Part shown: piece by piece, positions 1 through 6,364 of the stretch
Layout: each line of letters starts with the position of its first letter
Numbering within the stretch: position 1 is the first letter of the stretch
Assembly (NCBI GenBank): GCA_905479905.1
Contig: CAJQOK010000386.1
Span: forward strand, 1-10,514
Reading direction: 5' to 3'
Origin: an uncultured Aliterella sp.
GTDB lineage: Bacteria; Cyanobacteriota; Cyanobacteriia; Cyanobacteriales; Chroococcidiopsidaceae
DNA: 10,514 bases
The notes under the pieces: generated by a model
The model's database searches: none
What the model was told of the DNA's origin: nothing
What the model saw: only the letters and a program-made list of their open reading frames with translations
Position numbers and translations under genes: made by a program

Positions 1-874
1 AAGCTCTAGTGCAGACGTTCGCATACCAAGCTGTAGGAGTATTAAAAGCAAAAAAATCGATTTCTGTCAAACTCACTCCTGCTTTATTTGCGGCTTCTTG
101 GCAGCAAGTACGAACAAAATCGACGGCTGTTTCTGCTAAACTACTAGCATTTTCTCCTGTTTGCGTTAATATTCGCGGTTTACCTAGCTCGTCAGTTTCT
201 AGACTGTGACAGTATGCACCGTAGGTAGCAGCCGTAGATACTATTTTGTGCGCTAAAATTCCCTGGTTTGGTTTGAGTTGTTCGACAACAAAAGCTCCCG
301 CACCATCTCCCATTGACCAAGCAAGGGTATCTCGTTCTCGAACAGTATTCGAGCCAAAGTGAGAGACAATTACCAAAGCATTACTGTATTCTCCGGTTTG
401 GATTAAAGCACGGGCATTTTGCAGTGCTACTAAAGCGCTAGAACAAGTTGATTCGAGATTCCACGCAGGACACTTTAACCCTAATTTTCGAGCTAACCTA
501 GTGGTGTTATCCATCCCCAGGCGATCCAGAGAAGCCACGATCGCTACCTCTACTTCTTCAACTGGCAATTTTGCTGCGGCTAACGCCTCTGTTGCTGCTC
601 GATATTGAATTGCTAAAGAAGATTCATCCGCGCCTAGTACTCGCCGTTCTACATTCCCTCGAAAGGGGTCAGATAAATAGGGTGCAACCTCTTGAGACCA
701 AAGATCGACATCATCCTCACTACTAGATATAGTCGAGCTTCTTTTGTTTCTTTTTGGCGCTTGGCGCACCATCTCAGGATATTTTTGCTGCCAATAATCG
801 TTGGTACGGATAGTGCTAGGAAAGCTAACGGCTAGGGAACGGATACCTATTGACACTGGTGTAGATATAGACAT
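1..874 (-). CDS. KAS III-like (3-oxoacyl-ACP synthase III family) condensing or acyl-transfer enzyme, C-terminus outside the window
   Basis: I translated this frame by hand: it is open from ATG 874-872 to the left window edge, giving 291 residues without a stop. The thiolase-fold nucleophile is Cys144 in the motif NLESTCSSALVAL, and the fold glycines follow in MGDGAGAFVVEQ (residues 188-199). The region that carries the catalytic His in FabH (start of the C-terminal half, after a conserved Ile-Asp) reads IDFFAFNTPTAWY (272-284), so Asn278 stands where His is expected; the later FabH-type Asn would lie beyond the window. The family catalyses decarboxylative condensation or acyl transfer from acyl-CoA or acyl-ACP. 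The gene starts 15 nt after the AcpS-like gene and is probably last of those visible in the minus-strand operon; no clear Shine-Dalgarno is seen. I infer that it uses the aryl thioester made by the upstream ligase and ACP. The family call is firm; the substrate is unknown. Confidence 0.85.
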   Translation of the reverse strand, partial: MSISTPVSIGIRSLAVSFPSTIRTNDYWQQKYPEMVRQAPKRNKRSSTISSSEDDVDLWSQEVAPYLSDPFRGNVERRVLGADESSLAIQYRAATEALAAAKLPVEEVEVAIVASLDRLGMDNTTRLARKLGLKCPAWNLESTCSSALVALQNARALIQTGEYSNALVIVSHFGSNTVRERDTLAWSMGDGAGAFVVEQLKPNQGILAHKIVSTAATYGAYCHSLETDELGKPRILTQTGENASSLAETAVDFVRTCCQEAANKAGVSLTEIDFFAFNTPTAWYANVCTRA

Positions 875-889
875 ATTAAAACTACTGAT

Positions 890-1318
890 TTAAACTACTG
901 CGATCGCGCTGGCTACGGCATAGGTAGCAGTATGACTAATACTTAACAACCATTGCTTAATACCGAGTTTTGCTGCTATTTCTTGACATCGACCGTACAA
1001 AACTACAGCAGGTTGACCTGTGGGTAATCTGAGAATTTCAATATCTAGCCAATTCAAGCAAAGATCGTTTTTACTGATAATCGCAATTGCTTTCTTAGCA
1101 GCCAAACGACCAGCTAAGTATTGAATTCGCCGTTCACCAGTATCGGTAACGCTGCACTCTGTACTTGTATAGTGTTGCTGGATAAATTTCTCTCCTTCTC
1201 GTTCTACAAGATGTTTGAAGCGGTAAATTTCTAATACTTGCAAGCTATGGTTCAAGGTCTTAAAGTCTTCACAACTCTTGGTTAAACTTCCTACATTGCT
1301 TTCATACATTGATCGCAT
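890..1318 (-). CDS. AcpS-like 4'-phosphopantetheinyl transferase homologue lacking both usual metal ligands
   Basis: The product is 142 aa from ATG 1318; a TTG at 1327 and an ATG at 1309 are alternatives. GGTAGAG lies 9 nt before the 1309 ATG, so that start (139 aa) is also plausible. The AcpS fold is clear: the segment EREGEKFIQQHYTSTE matches the family FxxRxFTxxE region, YLAGRLAAKKA matches YLAGRFAAKEA, then LDIEILRLPTGQPAV, and a C-terminal LLSISHTATYAVA that matches the SxSHT strand. Two key positions differ. The Asp of the N-terminal G-x-D motif is Gln (SLQVLEI), and the metal-binding Glu of AAKEA is Lys. In AcpS these two acidic residues coordinate Mg2+ for transfer from CoA to the carrier serine, so this copy is probably inactive alone, a partner subunit, or altered in role. 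It sits between the salicylate synthase and the KAS III-like gene, both close by. There is no frameshift here; the substitutions are in frame. Confidence 0.78.
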   Translation of the reverse strand: MRSMYESNVGSLTKSCEDFKTLNHSLQVLEIYRFKHLVEREGEKFIQQHYTSTECSVTDTGERRIQYLAGRLAAKKAIAIISKNDLCLNWLDIEILRLPTGQPAVVLYGRCQEIAAKLGIKQWLLSISHTATYAVASAIAVV

Positions 1319-1336
1319 CTCTACCAAATTTAGTAA

Positions 1337-2656
1337 TTAGTTTTTAAGCACCAAATTATTCAACACGGTATTCATCTTGTTGACAGACTCAACATACTCG
1401 TGCTGAGGAACTGATTCAGCAATAATTCCCGCCCCTGCATTCAAATAAATGCGATCGCCATATTGATAAACTGAGCGAATTGCGATCGCTAAATCTGCTT
1501 CCCCTTGGCTGTTTATCCAGCCAATACTACCAGCATAAATTCCTCTCGGTTCTGCTTCTAGGCGATCTATCCACTCTAGGGCTTTTTGTTTACTAATTCC
1601 CGATACTGTAATCCCCGGAAACAAGACTTTTAAAGCATCCCAAAGAGTATTATCAGCCTTAAGCTGACCTCCTACTTTCGATGACAGGTGTTGCACGCAA
1701 CGATACTGTTTAACCTCCATAAAGTTTAAAATCCGTACTGTTTCTGGCACGCAAACAGCAGCAATTTCATCTTGCGCCAGCCAAACTGAGAGAGAATGTT
1801 CTTTTACCTCTTTGGCATCGGTAAATAACTCGTTGTTAAACTTAATATCTTCTTCGATACTGACACCGCGAGGTCTAGTTCCTGCTAAGGGGTTAGTGAC
1901 AACAAAACCATCTCGTACCTCCATCAAAGTTTCAGGGCTAAAACCTACCGCGCTAACATCTCCCAGATTTAAACAATAAGAGCGAGCAGAATTATTAGCT
2001 TTAGTACCGAGAACGTAAGTGCCTAAAATATCCAGTTCGCCAGATAATTGAATAGAACGGGAAACAATCGCCTTATGCAAACGAGCGTTTTTAATTGCCT
2101 CAATTAAGGTGCTGACAGAGCTTTGATACTGTTCGCGATCGCTCTGGTCAACATTGACAGTTGTTGCCTGGTAATCTGGTAATTCAGACTCCATAAATAG
2201 TTGTCTTCTCACCAAGTCTAATGATTGAGTAGTCTTAATTCGTACTCCTTGTTTGGTAAAGTGCAGTTCGGTTTCAGGAATTAAGAAATGACACAAAGAC
2301 TGTAAGCTGACTTTGGCATAGGCAGAATAAAAACGTGCTAGATCAAAAGCCGTATAGCCGTATGCTGTCCAATCTTCAATGGGTAACGAGTTTAAGAGGC
2401 TCTCTACCTGTTTAAAGGGATCGCTGACTGGTTCTACAGAAGATTTCCCCGCTCCTTCAAGCAATACCTTATCTTGAGTAACGATTACTTTAGCTAGTTC
2501 GCCTCCAGCAATACGAACCTCGTTTTTTCCTTCGTACATGACATATTGAGTAAAAATGCCAGCTTGCAGGAGATTGTTGAGAACTACAATTGCGTCCCTG
2601 TGACCGGGAACGAAGGTTTCACGATACTTAATTGCGGTTTTAAATTCTAATACCAT
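1337..2656 (-). CDS. salicylate synthase / isochorismate synthase (chorismate-utilizing, MbtI/Irp9/YbtS type)
   Basis: The 439-aa protein has the chorismate-binding fold in its C-terminal two thirds and matches the length of Irp9 (434) and MbtI (450) better than EntC (about 390). Recognisable sites are the general-base Lys195 in HKAIVSR, the general-acid Glu242 in VGFSPE, NPLAGTRPRG (255-264), the metal-binding DAKEVKEH (280-287), and the salicylate-synthase-like run CVQHLSSKVGG and LFPGITVSGISK (320-357). The C-terminus has RGIYAGSIGW, IRSVYQ, NAGAGI and HEYVES. The family converts chorismate to isochorismate with Mg2+; the salicylate synthase branch then eliminates pyruvate to give salicylate. 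The PLAGTR and SGISK context favours salicylate synthase, but pure isochorismate synthase cannot be excluded by eye. The gene lies 39 nt after the AMP-ligase gene, the next step of the pathway, and 18 nt before the AcpS-like ATG at 1318. No strong Shine-Dalgarno is seen. Confidence 0.85.
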   Translation of the reverse strand: MVLEFKTAIKYRETFVPGHRDAIVVLNNLLQAGIFTQYVMYEGKNEVRIAGGELAKVIVTQDKVLLEGAGKSSVEPVSDPFKQVESLLNSLPIEDWTAYGYTAFDLARFYSAYAKVSLQSLCHFLIPETELHFTKQGVRIKTTQSLDLVRRQLFMESELPDYQATTVNVDQSDREQYQSSVSTLIEAIKNARLHKAIVSRSIQLSGELDILGTYVLGTKANNSARSYCLNLGDVSAVGFSPETLMEVRDGFVVTNPLAGTRPRGVSIEEDIKFNNELFTDAKEVKEHSLSVWLAQDEIAAVCVPETVRILNFMEVKQYRCVQHLSSKVGGQLKADNTLWDALKVLFPGITVSGISKQKALEWIDRLEAEPRGIYAGSIGWINSQGEADLAIAIRSVYQYGDRIYLNAGAGIIAESVPQHEYVESVNKMNTVLNNLVLKN

Positions 2657-2695
2657 TTGCTTGTTATTTAATTGATAATTAGGCGATTAGCGAAG

Positions 2696-4252
2696 CTACC
2701 GAGCAATAGTTAATAAATTGGGTTGCGGTTGTCTCAACAAACGACGATGAATTTTTCCGGTAGAGGTGCGCGGTAAACTCTCCACAAAGTAAATCTGTTG
2801 GGGAGTTTTAAAATGAGGTAAATGCTGTCTGGCAAACTGACGAATACTTTTTTCGATCTCAATACTAGGCTGTCGTGCTGACTTCAAGCTGATATAGGCA
2901 ACAATTTGCGTCAGGCGATCGCCACCATTGTATTCAGGTACTATGGCAACTTCCAACACTTGTTGATGTTGATATAAAACTCCTTCTATTTCTAAAGGCG
3001 ATACCCACTGACCGTTAACTTTAAACAAGTCATCACCTCGTCCCATGAACCAGAAAAAACCATCGCGATCGCGTTTATATTTATCTCCAGTTCGCATCAC
3101 GTTCCCGTAGATAGCTTGGCGCGTTTTTTGCAGTTGATTCCAGTAACCCAACATCAGGCTTTCCCCCTTTACCTCTAGTTCGCCAATTTCATCATCTCTA
3201 CAGGGAATACCGCGATCGTCCACAACCCGAACATCGTAACCAGGTATGGGACGACCAGAACTCCCTGGTTTAGATTCTCCCAAGCGATTAGAGAGAAATA
3301 TATGCAGAAACTCTGTAGTGCCAATTCCCTCACAAATTTCTAAACCATGTACCTGTGTCCATTCTTGCCAAATACTCTTTGGTAGTTGTTCGGCTGCGGA
3401 CACGCACAAGCGCAGCGATGATGAATCCAAACCAGCAATTTCTTTTAGCTCTAAAATACTGGCATAAACGCTAGGTATGCCAAAAAATACTGTCGGTCGA
3501 TAGTGTTGAATATCGTCGATAATATCGAAGGCATTACTAGCATCAGATAATACTGAAGCTGCACCAACTGCTAGGGGAAAATAAACACTATTACCCAAAC
3601 CATAGGCAAAAGCAATATTAGCAACAGAATAAAAAATATCTTTTTCATTCAAGCCTAGAACAGCTTCAGCATACTGTTTGACGCACACTAATACACTCTG
3701 ATGAGCGTGCATGACCCCTTTCGGTTGTCCTGTGCTACCAGAAGTGTAAAGCCAAAAAGCTACTTCATCGGGTGATGTCGTCGCGTAAGTTGTTAGTTCT
3801 GAGCAATTTTCAAGTAGAGATAAAAATGGCTGTTTGCCATCGATGAGTAATATCTGATGCAAACGATCTGACAAAAGAGATAGCTTTTCTTGCCATGCTT
3901 GGCTAGTTAGCAATATCTTGATGCGAGAGTCTTGAACAATATAGTCGATCTCTGCGACTGAACAAGCAGGATTAATCGGCACGGGTACAGCACCTAGCCA
4001 AATTGCGCCCAGAAAAAAGATTGCTGATTCCGACCGATTTGGTAATAATATCCCAACGCGATTTTCTCTTTCTACACCAAGCGTTGCCAGTAATTTAGCA
4101 CTGCGTCTGACTAAACTATTTAGCTGCGAGTAAGTATAAGTTTGATCGCGATCGCAAAGTGCTATTTTCTCCCCATTCCCTCGCGCTAAGTTGCTCTCTA
4201 GCAAATAAGCAGCAATGTTAAAAATATCTGGTCGTTTGTCAATCTCATTCAT
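2696..4252 (-). CDS. aryl-acid AMP-forming ligase, benzoate-CoA ligase type (predicted salicylate-activating)
   Basis: This 518-aa ANL-superfamily enzyme has the P-loop LYTSGSTGQPKG (168-179), the benzoate-CoA-ligase-type motif AFAYGLGNSVYFPLAVG (214-230), GIGTTE (309-314), TGD (388-390), the hinge region GRGDDLFKVNGQWVSP (404-419) and the catalytic Lys500 in PRTSTGKIHRR. It should adenylate an aromatic acid and transfer it to CoA or to a carrier-protein phosphopantetheine. The next gene downstream makes salicylate and an ACP is encoded upstream, so salicyl-AMP to salicyl-ACP is the favoured reaction (inference). It is not the usual DhbE/YbtE/MbtA stand-alone ligase: the AFAYGLGN block points to the benzoate-CoA ligase branch. 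The ATG at 4252 is preceded by AAGGA with 8 nt spacing, a good ribosome-binding site. The gap to the preceding AcpS gene is 27 nt. Substrate could also be benzoate or a hydroxybenzoate. Confidence 0.85.
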   Translation of the reverse strand: MNEIDKRPDIFNIAAYLLESNLARGNGEKIALCDRDQTYTYSQLNSLVRRSAKLLATLGVERENRVGILLPNRSESAIFFLGAIWLGAVPVPINPACSVAEIDYIVQDSRIKILLTSQAWQEKLSLLSDRLHQILLIDGKQPFLSLLENCSELTTYATTSPDEVAFWLYTSGSTGQPKGVMHAHQSVLVCVKQYAEAVLGLNEKDIFYSVANIAFAYGLGNSVYFPLAVGAASVLSDASNAFDIIDDIQHYRPTVFFGIPSVYASILELKEIAGLDSSSLRLCVSAAEQLPKSIWQEWTQVHGLEICEGIGTTEFLHIFLSNRLGESKPGSSGRPIPGYDVRVVDDRGIPCRDDEIGELEVKGESLMLGYWNQLQKTRQAIYGNVMRTGDKYKRDRDGFFWFMGRGDDLFKVNGQWVSPLEIEGVLYQHQQVLEVAIVPEYNGGDRLTQIVAYISLKSARQPSIEIEKSIRQFARQHLPHFKTPQQIYFVESLPRTSTGKIHRRLLRQPQPNLLTIAR

Positions 4253-4279
4253 TTAAACTTTCCTTCAAGGCTTATAGGT

Positions 4280-4707
4280 CTAGGAGAGAGCTAAAACGTT
4301 GACTACTAAGCAATCTTGCCACTTCCACCAGTCAACAAACCACTGTTGAATACCCAGTTTTTGAGCTTGAATTTTTGCCCGTCCGTGCAAACAAACTACT
4401 GGCCGATCTTGAGTGATGTCTACTTCAATTTCATTCCAGCCGATGCCCACAAAACCAATACCTAAAGCTTTGCTTACGGCTTCTTTGATGGCAAAACACA
4501 ATGTATAAGCGCAATTTGGTGAAGAAAGCGCCACGCGATCGCTAACTGATTGACAATACTTTTGTTCTTGGAGAGTAAACACCATCGTTAAGGTTTCGCG
4601 ATCGTAGCGATCGATTAACCTGGCAATTTTGGGTATAGATGCAATGTCAACGCCAATTCCTTTGACTTCGGTTTTTTTGGCAAGGTGCTAATACTAATTG
4701 TATTCAT
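4280..4707 (-). CDS. AcpS-type holo-ACP synthase with a frame break at an A7 run
   Basis: The C-terminal 101 residues (frame open from an internal ATG at 4585) begin with MVFTLQEQKYC, which is the middle of an AcpS protein (FTxxExxYC). The missing N-terminus, KGIGVDIASIPKIARLIDR, lies directly upstream in the same frame, carrying the metal-binding Asp, but that frame has no ATG, GTG or TTG before an in-frame TAG at 4688-4690. The adjacent frame has ATG 4707-4705 with AAGGA 7 nt upstream. The two frames meet at seven A residues (T7 on the + strand, 4672-4678). Reading one extra A, or slipping back by one, gives a 142-aa AcpS with Asp21 and the Glu of FAIKEA (residue 76). Without it the ATG yields only 31 aa. 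The C-terminal SxSHT strand is replaced by FVDWWKWQDC. It is the likely activator of the neighbouring ACP. Slippage, a real mutation or a sequencing error are all possible. Confidence 0.72.
4672..4678 (-). other. A7 homopolymer, candidate slippage site
   Basis: On the coding (minus) strand, the reading frame of the ATG at 4707 enters this run as CCA AAA AAA CCG, and the AcpS frame leaves it as AAA AAA ACC GAA. The run therefore fits both a ribosomal -1 slip on A AAA AAA and a transcriptional insertion of one A. No clear downstream stem-loop was identified by eye, and the AAGGA ribosome-binding site is too far upstream to act as a stimulator of the kind known from dnaX. It may also be an assembly or sequencing error in a homopolymer. 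Confidence 0.55.
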
Positions 4708-4754
4708 TAAACTGTCCTTACTATATACAACAATTCTCAACAATTTAACTGAGC

Positions 4755-5009
4755 TTAGTTCTGAGATGTCATCTGTGACATGACTGACTCGATTAAAGTA
4801 CAGACTTCAGCTAAACTTTTGTCCCGACGAGTTTCTAATTTGACATTAATGCCCAGCCTGCGTTTTAATGCTAGGGCAACTTCTATTGTTTCTGTAGAAT
4901 CTAGCTGTAAGTCCTGATGGAGCAAAGCTTCAGGGTGTATCAACTCTGCTGGAATTCCTAGAGCTTTGAGTATATCCTCAAGGTTGCTCATCACCTTAAC
5001 AGTGTCCAT
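4755..5009 (-). CDS. discrete acyl/aryl carrier protein
   Basis: The 84-aa protein has the carrier-protein four-helix pattern, with the phosphopantetheine attachment motif DLQLDSTETIEVALALK (33-49). Ser38, in D-S-T-E, is the predicted modified residue. It differs from housekeeping AcpP (usually D-S-L-D), so a specialised carrier for an aryl or unusual acyl group is likely (inference). The ATG at 5009 has GGAGG about 12 nt upstream; ATG 4991 is an alternative but has AAGGTG almost touching it. It is the first gene of the minus-strand run, 47 nt before the ATG of the AcpS gene. Such a small ACP next to a dedicated transferase and an aryl ligase suggests it holds the salicyl thioester for the KAS III-like enzyme. 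No condensation or NRPS domain is attached. Confidence 0.85.
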   Translation of the reverse strand: MDTVKVMSNLEDILKALGIPAELIHPEALLHQDLQLDSTETIEVALALKRRLGINVKLETRRDKSLAEVCTLIESVMSQMTSQN

Positions 5010-5120
5010 CGGACGAAATAACCTCCAACCTTAACTTCAAAAACCTGCATAGCTAACAATTAACAGTTATCTTTTTGCAATTGTGCTAACTACAGGAGTT
5101 ACATTCGCTCTTAAACTTAT

Positions 5121-5135
5121 TGAGAATTACTCTTA
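5121..5135. promoter_or_regulatory. candidate Fur box 1
   Basis: TGAGAATTACTCTTA is a 7-1-7 palindrome with 5 of 7 self-complementary positions. It matches 12 of 14 positions of the common variant TGAGAAT-n-ATTCTCA, and 10 of 14 of TGATAAT-n-ATTATCA. It lies 112 bp before the ACP start codon. Iron-dependent repression by a Fur protein is inferred from the match and the context. Confidence 0.5.
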
Positions 5136-5224
5136 ACAAGCTGGTAATTTAGATACTACCACCTTTAATTAAGAAACAGCAGTCGTTCTCATTAAGATAT
5201 TTGGGGTCTGTCTCAAAAAGCTAT

Positions 5225-5239
5225 TAGAAATAATTATCA
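5225..5239. promoter_or_regulatory. candidate Fur box 2
   Basis: TAGAAATAATTATCA has a perfect right half (ATTATCA) and 4 of 7 matches in the left half, 11 of 14 against the 7-1-7 Fur consensus. It lies about 135 bp before the permease start, upstream of the candidate plus-strand promoter. The region is AT-rich, so a chance match is possible. Confidence 0.42.
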
Positions 5240-5244
5240 TCAAG

Positions 5245-5304
5245 AGAGTCAAAAGGGGCTTGATAGTTGTAACTTTTGACCTTTAAGCTTTGACTTTTGA
5301 CTCT
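5245..5304. repeat. 11-bp inverted repeat with internal TTTGAC direct repeats
   Basis: AGAGTCAAAAG (5245-5255) is exactly complementary to CTTTTGACTCT (5294-5304). Between them CTTTTGAC occurs again at 5273-5280 and TTTGAC at 5289-5294. This resembles the short degenerate TTTTGAC-type repeats common between genes in filamentous cyanobacteria. It could form a long-loop hairpin, and it also supplies TTGACT hexamers for a promoter. Confidence 0.5.
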
Positions 5305-5318
5305 ATTAAATTAATAAT
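5290..5318 (+). promoter_or_regulatory. candidate sigma70-type promoter for the permease operon
   Basis: TTGACT (5290-5295) is followed after 17 nt by AATAAT (5313-5318), about 57 nt before the permease start codon. The -35 is good and the -10 is weak. The hexamer lies inside the TTTGAC repeat, so the match may be incidental. Confidence 0.3.
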
Positions 5319-5374
5319 AGTTGAAAAATATTCGTAATAAGTTTAAAGTAGTCTTTGTTTGCACCGTACTCTAA

Positions 5375-6364
5375 TTGCGACTACCCTTGCTTATTGGCTT
5401 ATTATTAGGAGCGATCGCTCTATTGCTGTGTCTAATTGCCAGCGTTGCCTATGGCGCGGCGGACATTTCCTTAGATACTGTATTTGCTGCGCTGACCAAT
5501 TTTGACGGTTCAGCTAACCACTTGATTATTCTGACAGCGAGGCTACCGCGATCGCTCGTTGCCATTTTGGTAGGGGCTGCCCTCGCTGTTGCCGGAGCAA
5601 TTATGCAAGGGATAACACGCAATCCCTTAGCCGACCCAGCTATTTTAGGTATAGAAGCAGGTGCATCCTTAGCAGTCGTTGCGACGACTTTTTTGTTTGG
5701 TAGTTCTTCGGTAAATACCTACATCGGATTCGCCTTTATGGGTGCAGGGCTAGCGGCGATCGCAGTTTATTGGCTAGCTTCTCTCGGTCGCGGCGGATTA
5801 ACACCCCTAAATCTCACAATTGTGGGCGCTGTCCTCACGGCTTTATTCTACTCATTAACTATAGGCATCCTGATTATTAGCCAACGCACGCTAGACGAAA
5901 TCCGCTTTTGGTTAGCTGGGTCAATTGCTGGCATAGACTTCAGTATGTTAATTCAAGTGCTGCCATACATCTCTATCGGATTAGTAATGGCATTTGCCCT
6001 AAGCAGACAAATTACAGTTTTGAACTTAGGCGAGGATGTAGCGCAAGGTTTGGGGCAAAGTACCGTGTGGATAAAGGCGATCGCTGGTGTAAGTGTAGTG
6101 CTATTAGCAGGTAGTTCTGTGGCGATCGCCGGACCAATTGGCTTTGTCGGTTTGGTAGTACCTCACATCGTCCGCTTTATTGTTGGTGTGGATTACCGAT
6201 GGATTCTTCCCTATGCGGCAATTGTAGGAGCGATTTTATTGCTCTTAGCCGATCTCAGCAGTCGCGTACTCCTAGCACCGCGAGAATTACCTGTGGGCGT
6301 AATGACAGCAATAGTTGGCGCTCCCTTTTTCCTCTATTTGGCGCGGTCGAAGGTAAAACGATGA
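5375..6364 (+). CDS. FecCD-family iron-siderophore ABC transporter permease 1
   Basis: The 329-aa, highly hydrophobic protein should form about ten membrane helices. It carries the FecCD/BtuC signature region GAIMQGITRNPLADPAILGIEAGASLAV and the cytoplasmic-loop motif GPIGFVGLVVPHIVRFIVG, which contacts the ATPase. It is one half of the inner-membrane channel for ferric siderophores; vitamin B12 and haem are related substrates. The start is odd: TTG 5375 directly follows an in-frame TAA, no ATG exists between 5300 and 5374, and no Shine-Dalgarno is seen. The N-terminus starts at the first membrane helix and may be a few residues short compared with relatives. A second TTG at 5387 is possible. 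The stop overlaps the ATG of the next gene (ATGA), indicating translational coupling. Confidence 0.9.
   Translation: MRLPLLIGLLLGAIALLLCLIASVAYGAADISLDTVFAALTNFDGSANHLIILTARLPRSLVAILVGAALAVAGAIMQGITRNPLADPAILGIEAGASLAVVATTFLFGSSSVNTYIGFAFMGAGLAAIAVYWLASLGRGGLTPLNLTIVGAVLTALFYSLTIGILIISQRTLDEIRFWLAGSIAGIDFSMLIQVLPYISIGLVMAFALSRQITVLNLGEDVAQGLGQSTVWIKAIAGVSVVLLAGSSVAIAGPIGFVGLVVPHIVRFIVGVDYRWILPYAAIVGAILLLLADLSSRVLLAPRELPVGVMTAIVGAPFFLYLARSKVKR

Larger units (their letters stand above)
5010..5374. promoter_or_regulatory. divergent intergenic region between the aryl-ACP operon and the siderophore ABC operon
   Basis: This AT-rich stretch of 365 bp contains no ORF that I can support. It must hold the promoters of both operons. 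Visible elements are two Fur-like palindromes (5121-5135 and 5225-5239), an 11-bp inverted repeat (5245-5255 with 5294-5304) and TTTGAC-type repeats (5273-5303). A minus-strand -35/-10 pair may flank the first Fur-like site (TTGTTA, 18 nt, TTTAAG), but this is weak. Confidence 0.6.

Noticed and set aside
9..209. Plus-strand open frame at the left edge
   Set aside because: It is antisense to the KAS III-like gene, which has clear family motifs in its own frame.
890..1318. Frameshift as the cause of the missing Asp in the first AcpS-like protein
   Set aside because: I checked the neighbouring frames around 1225-1260 and none encodes a G-x-D motif; the change to Gln is in frame.
6199..6360. N-terminal extension of permease 2 (open frame from 6199)
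   Set aside because: It overlaps the coding end of permease 1 and reads as low-complexity Ser/Arg sequence; the ATG at 6361 has a ribosome-binding site and the typical ATGA overlap.
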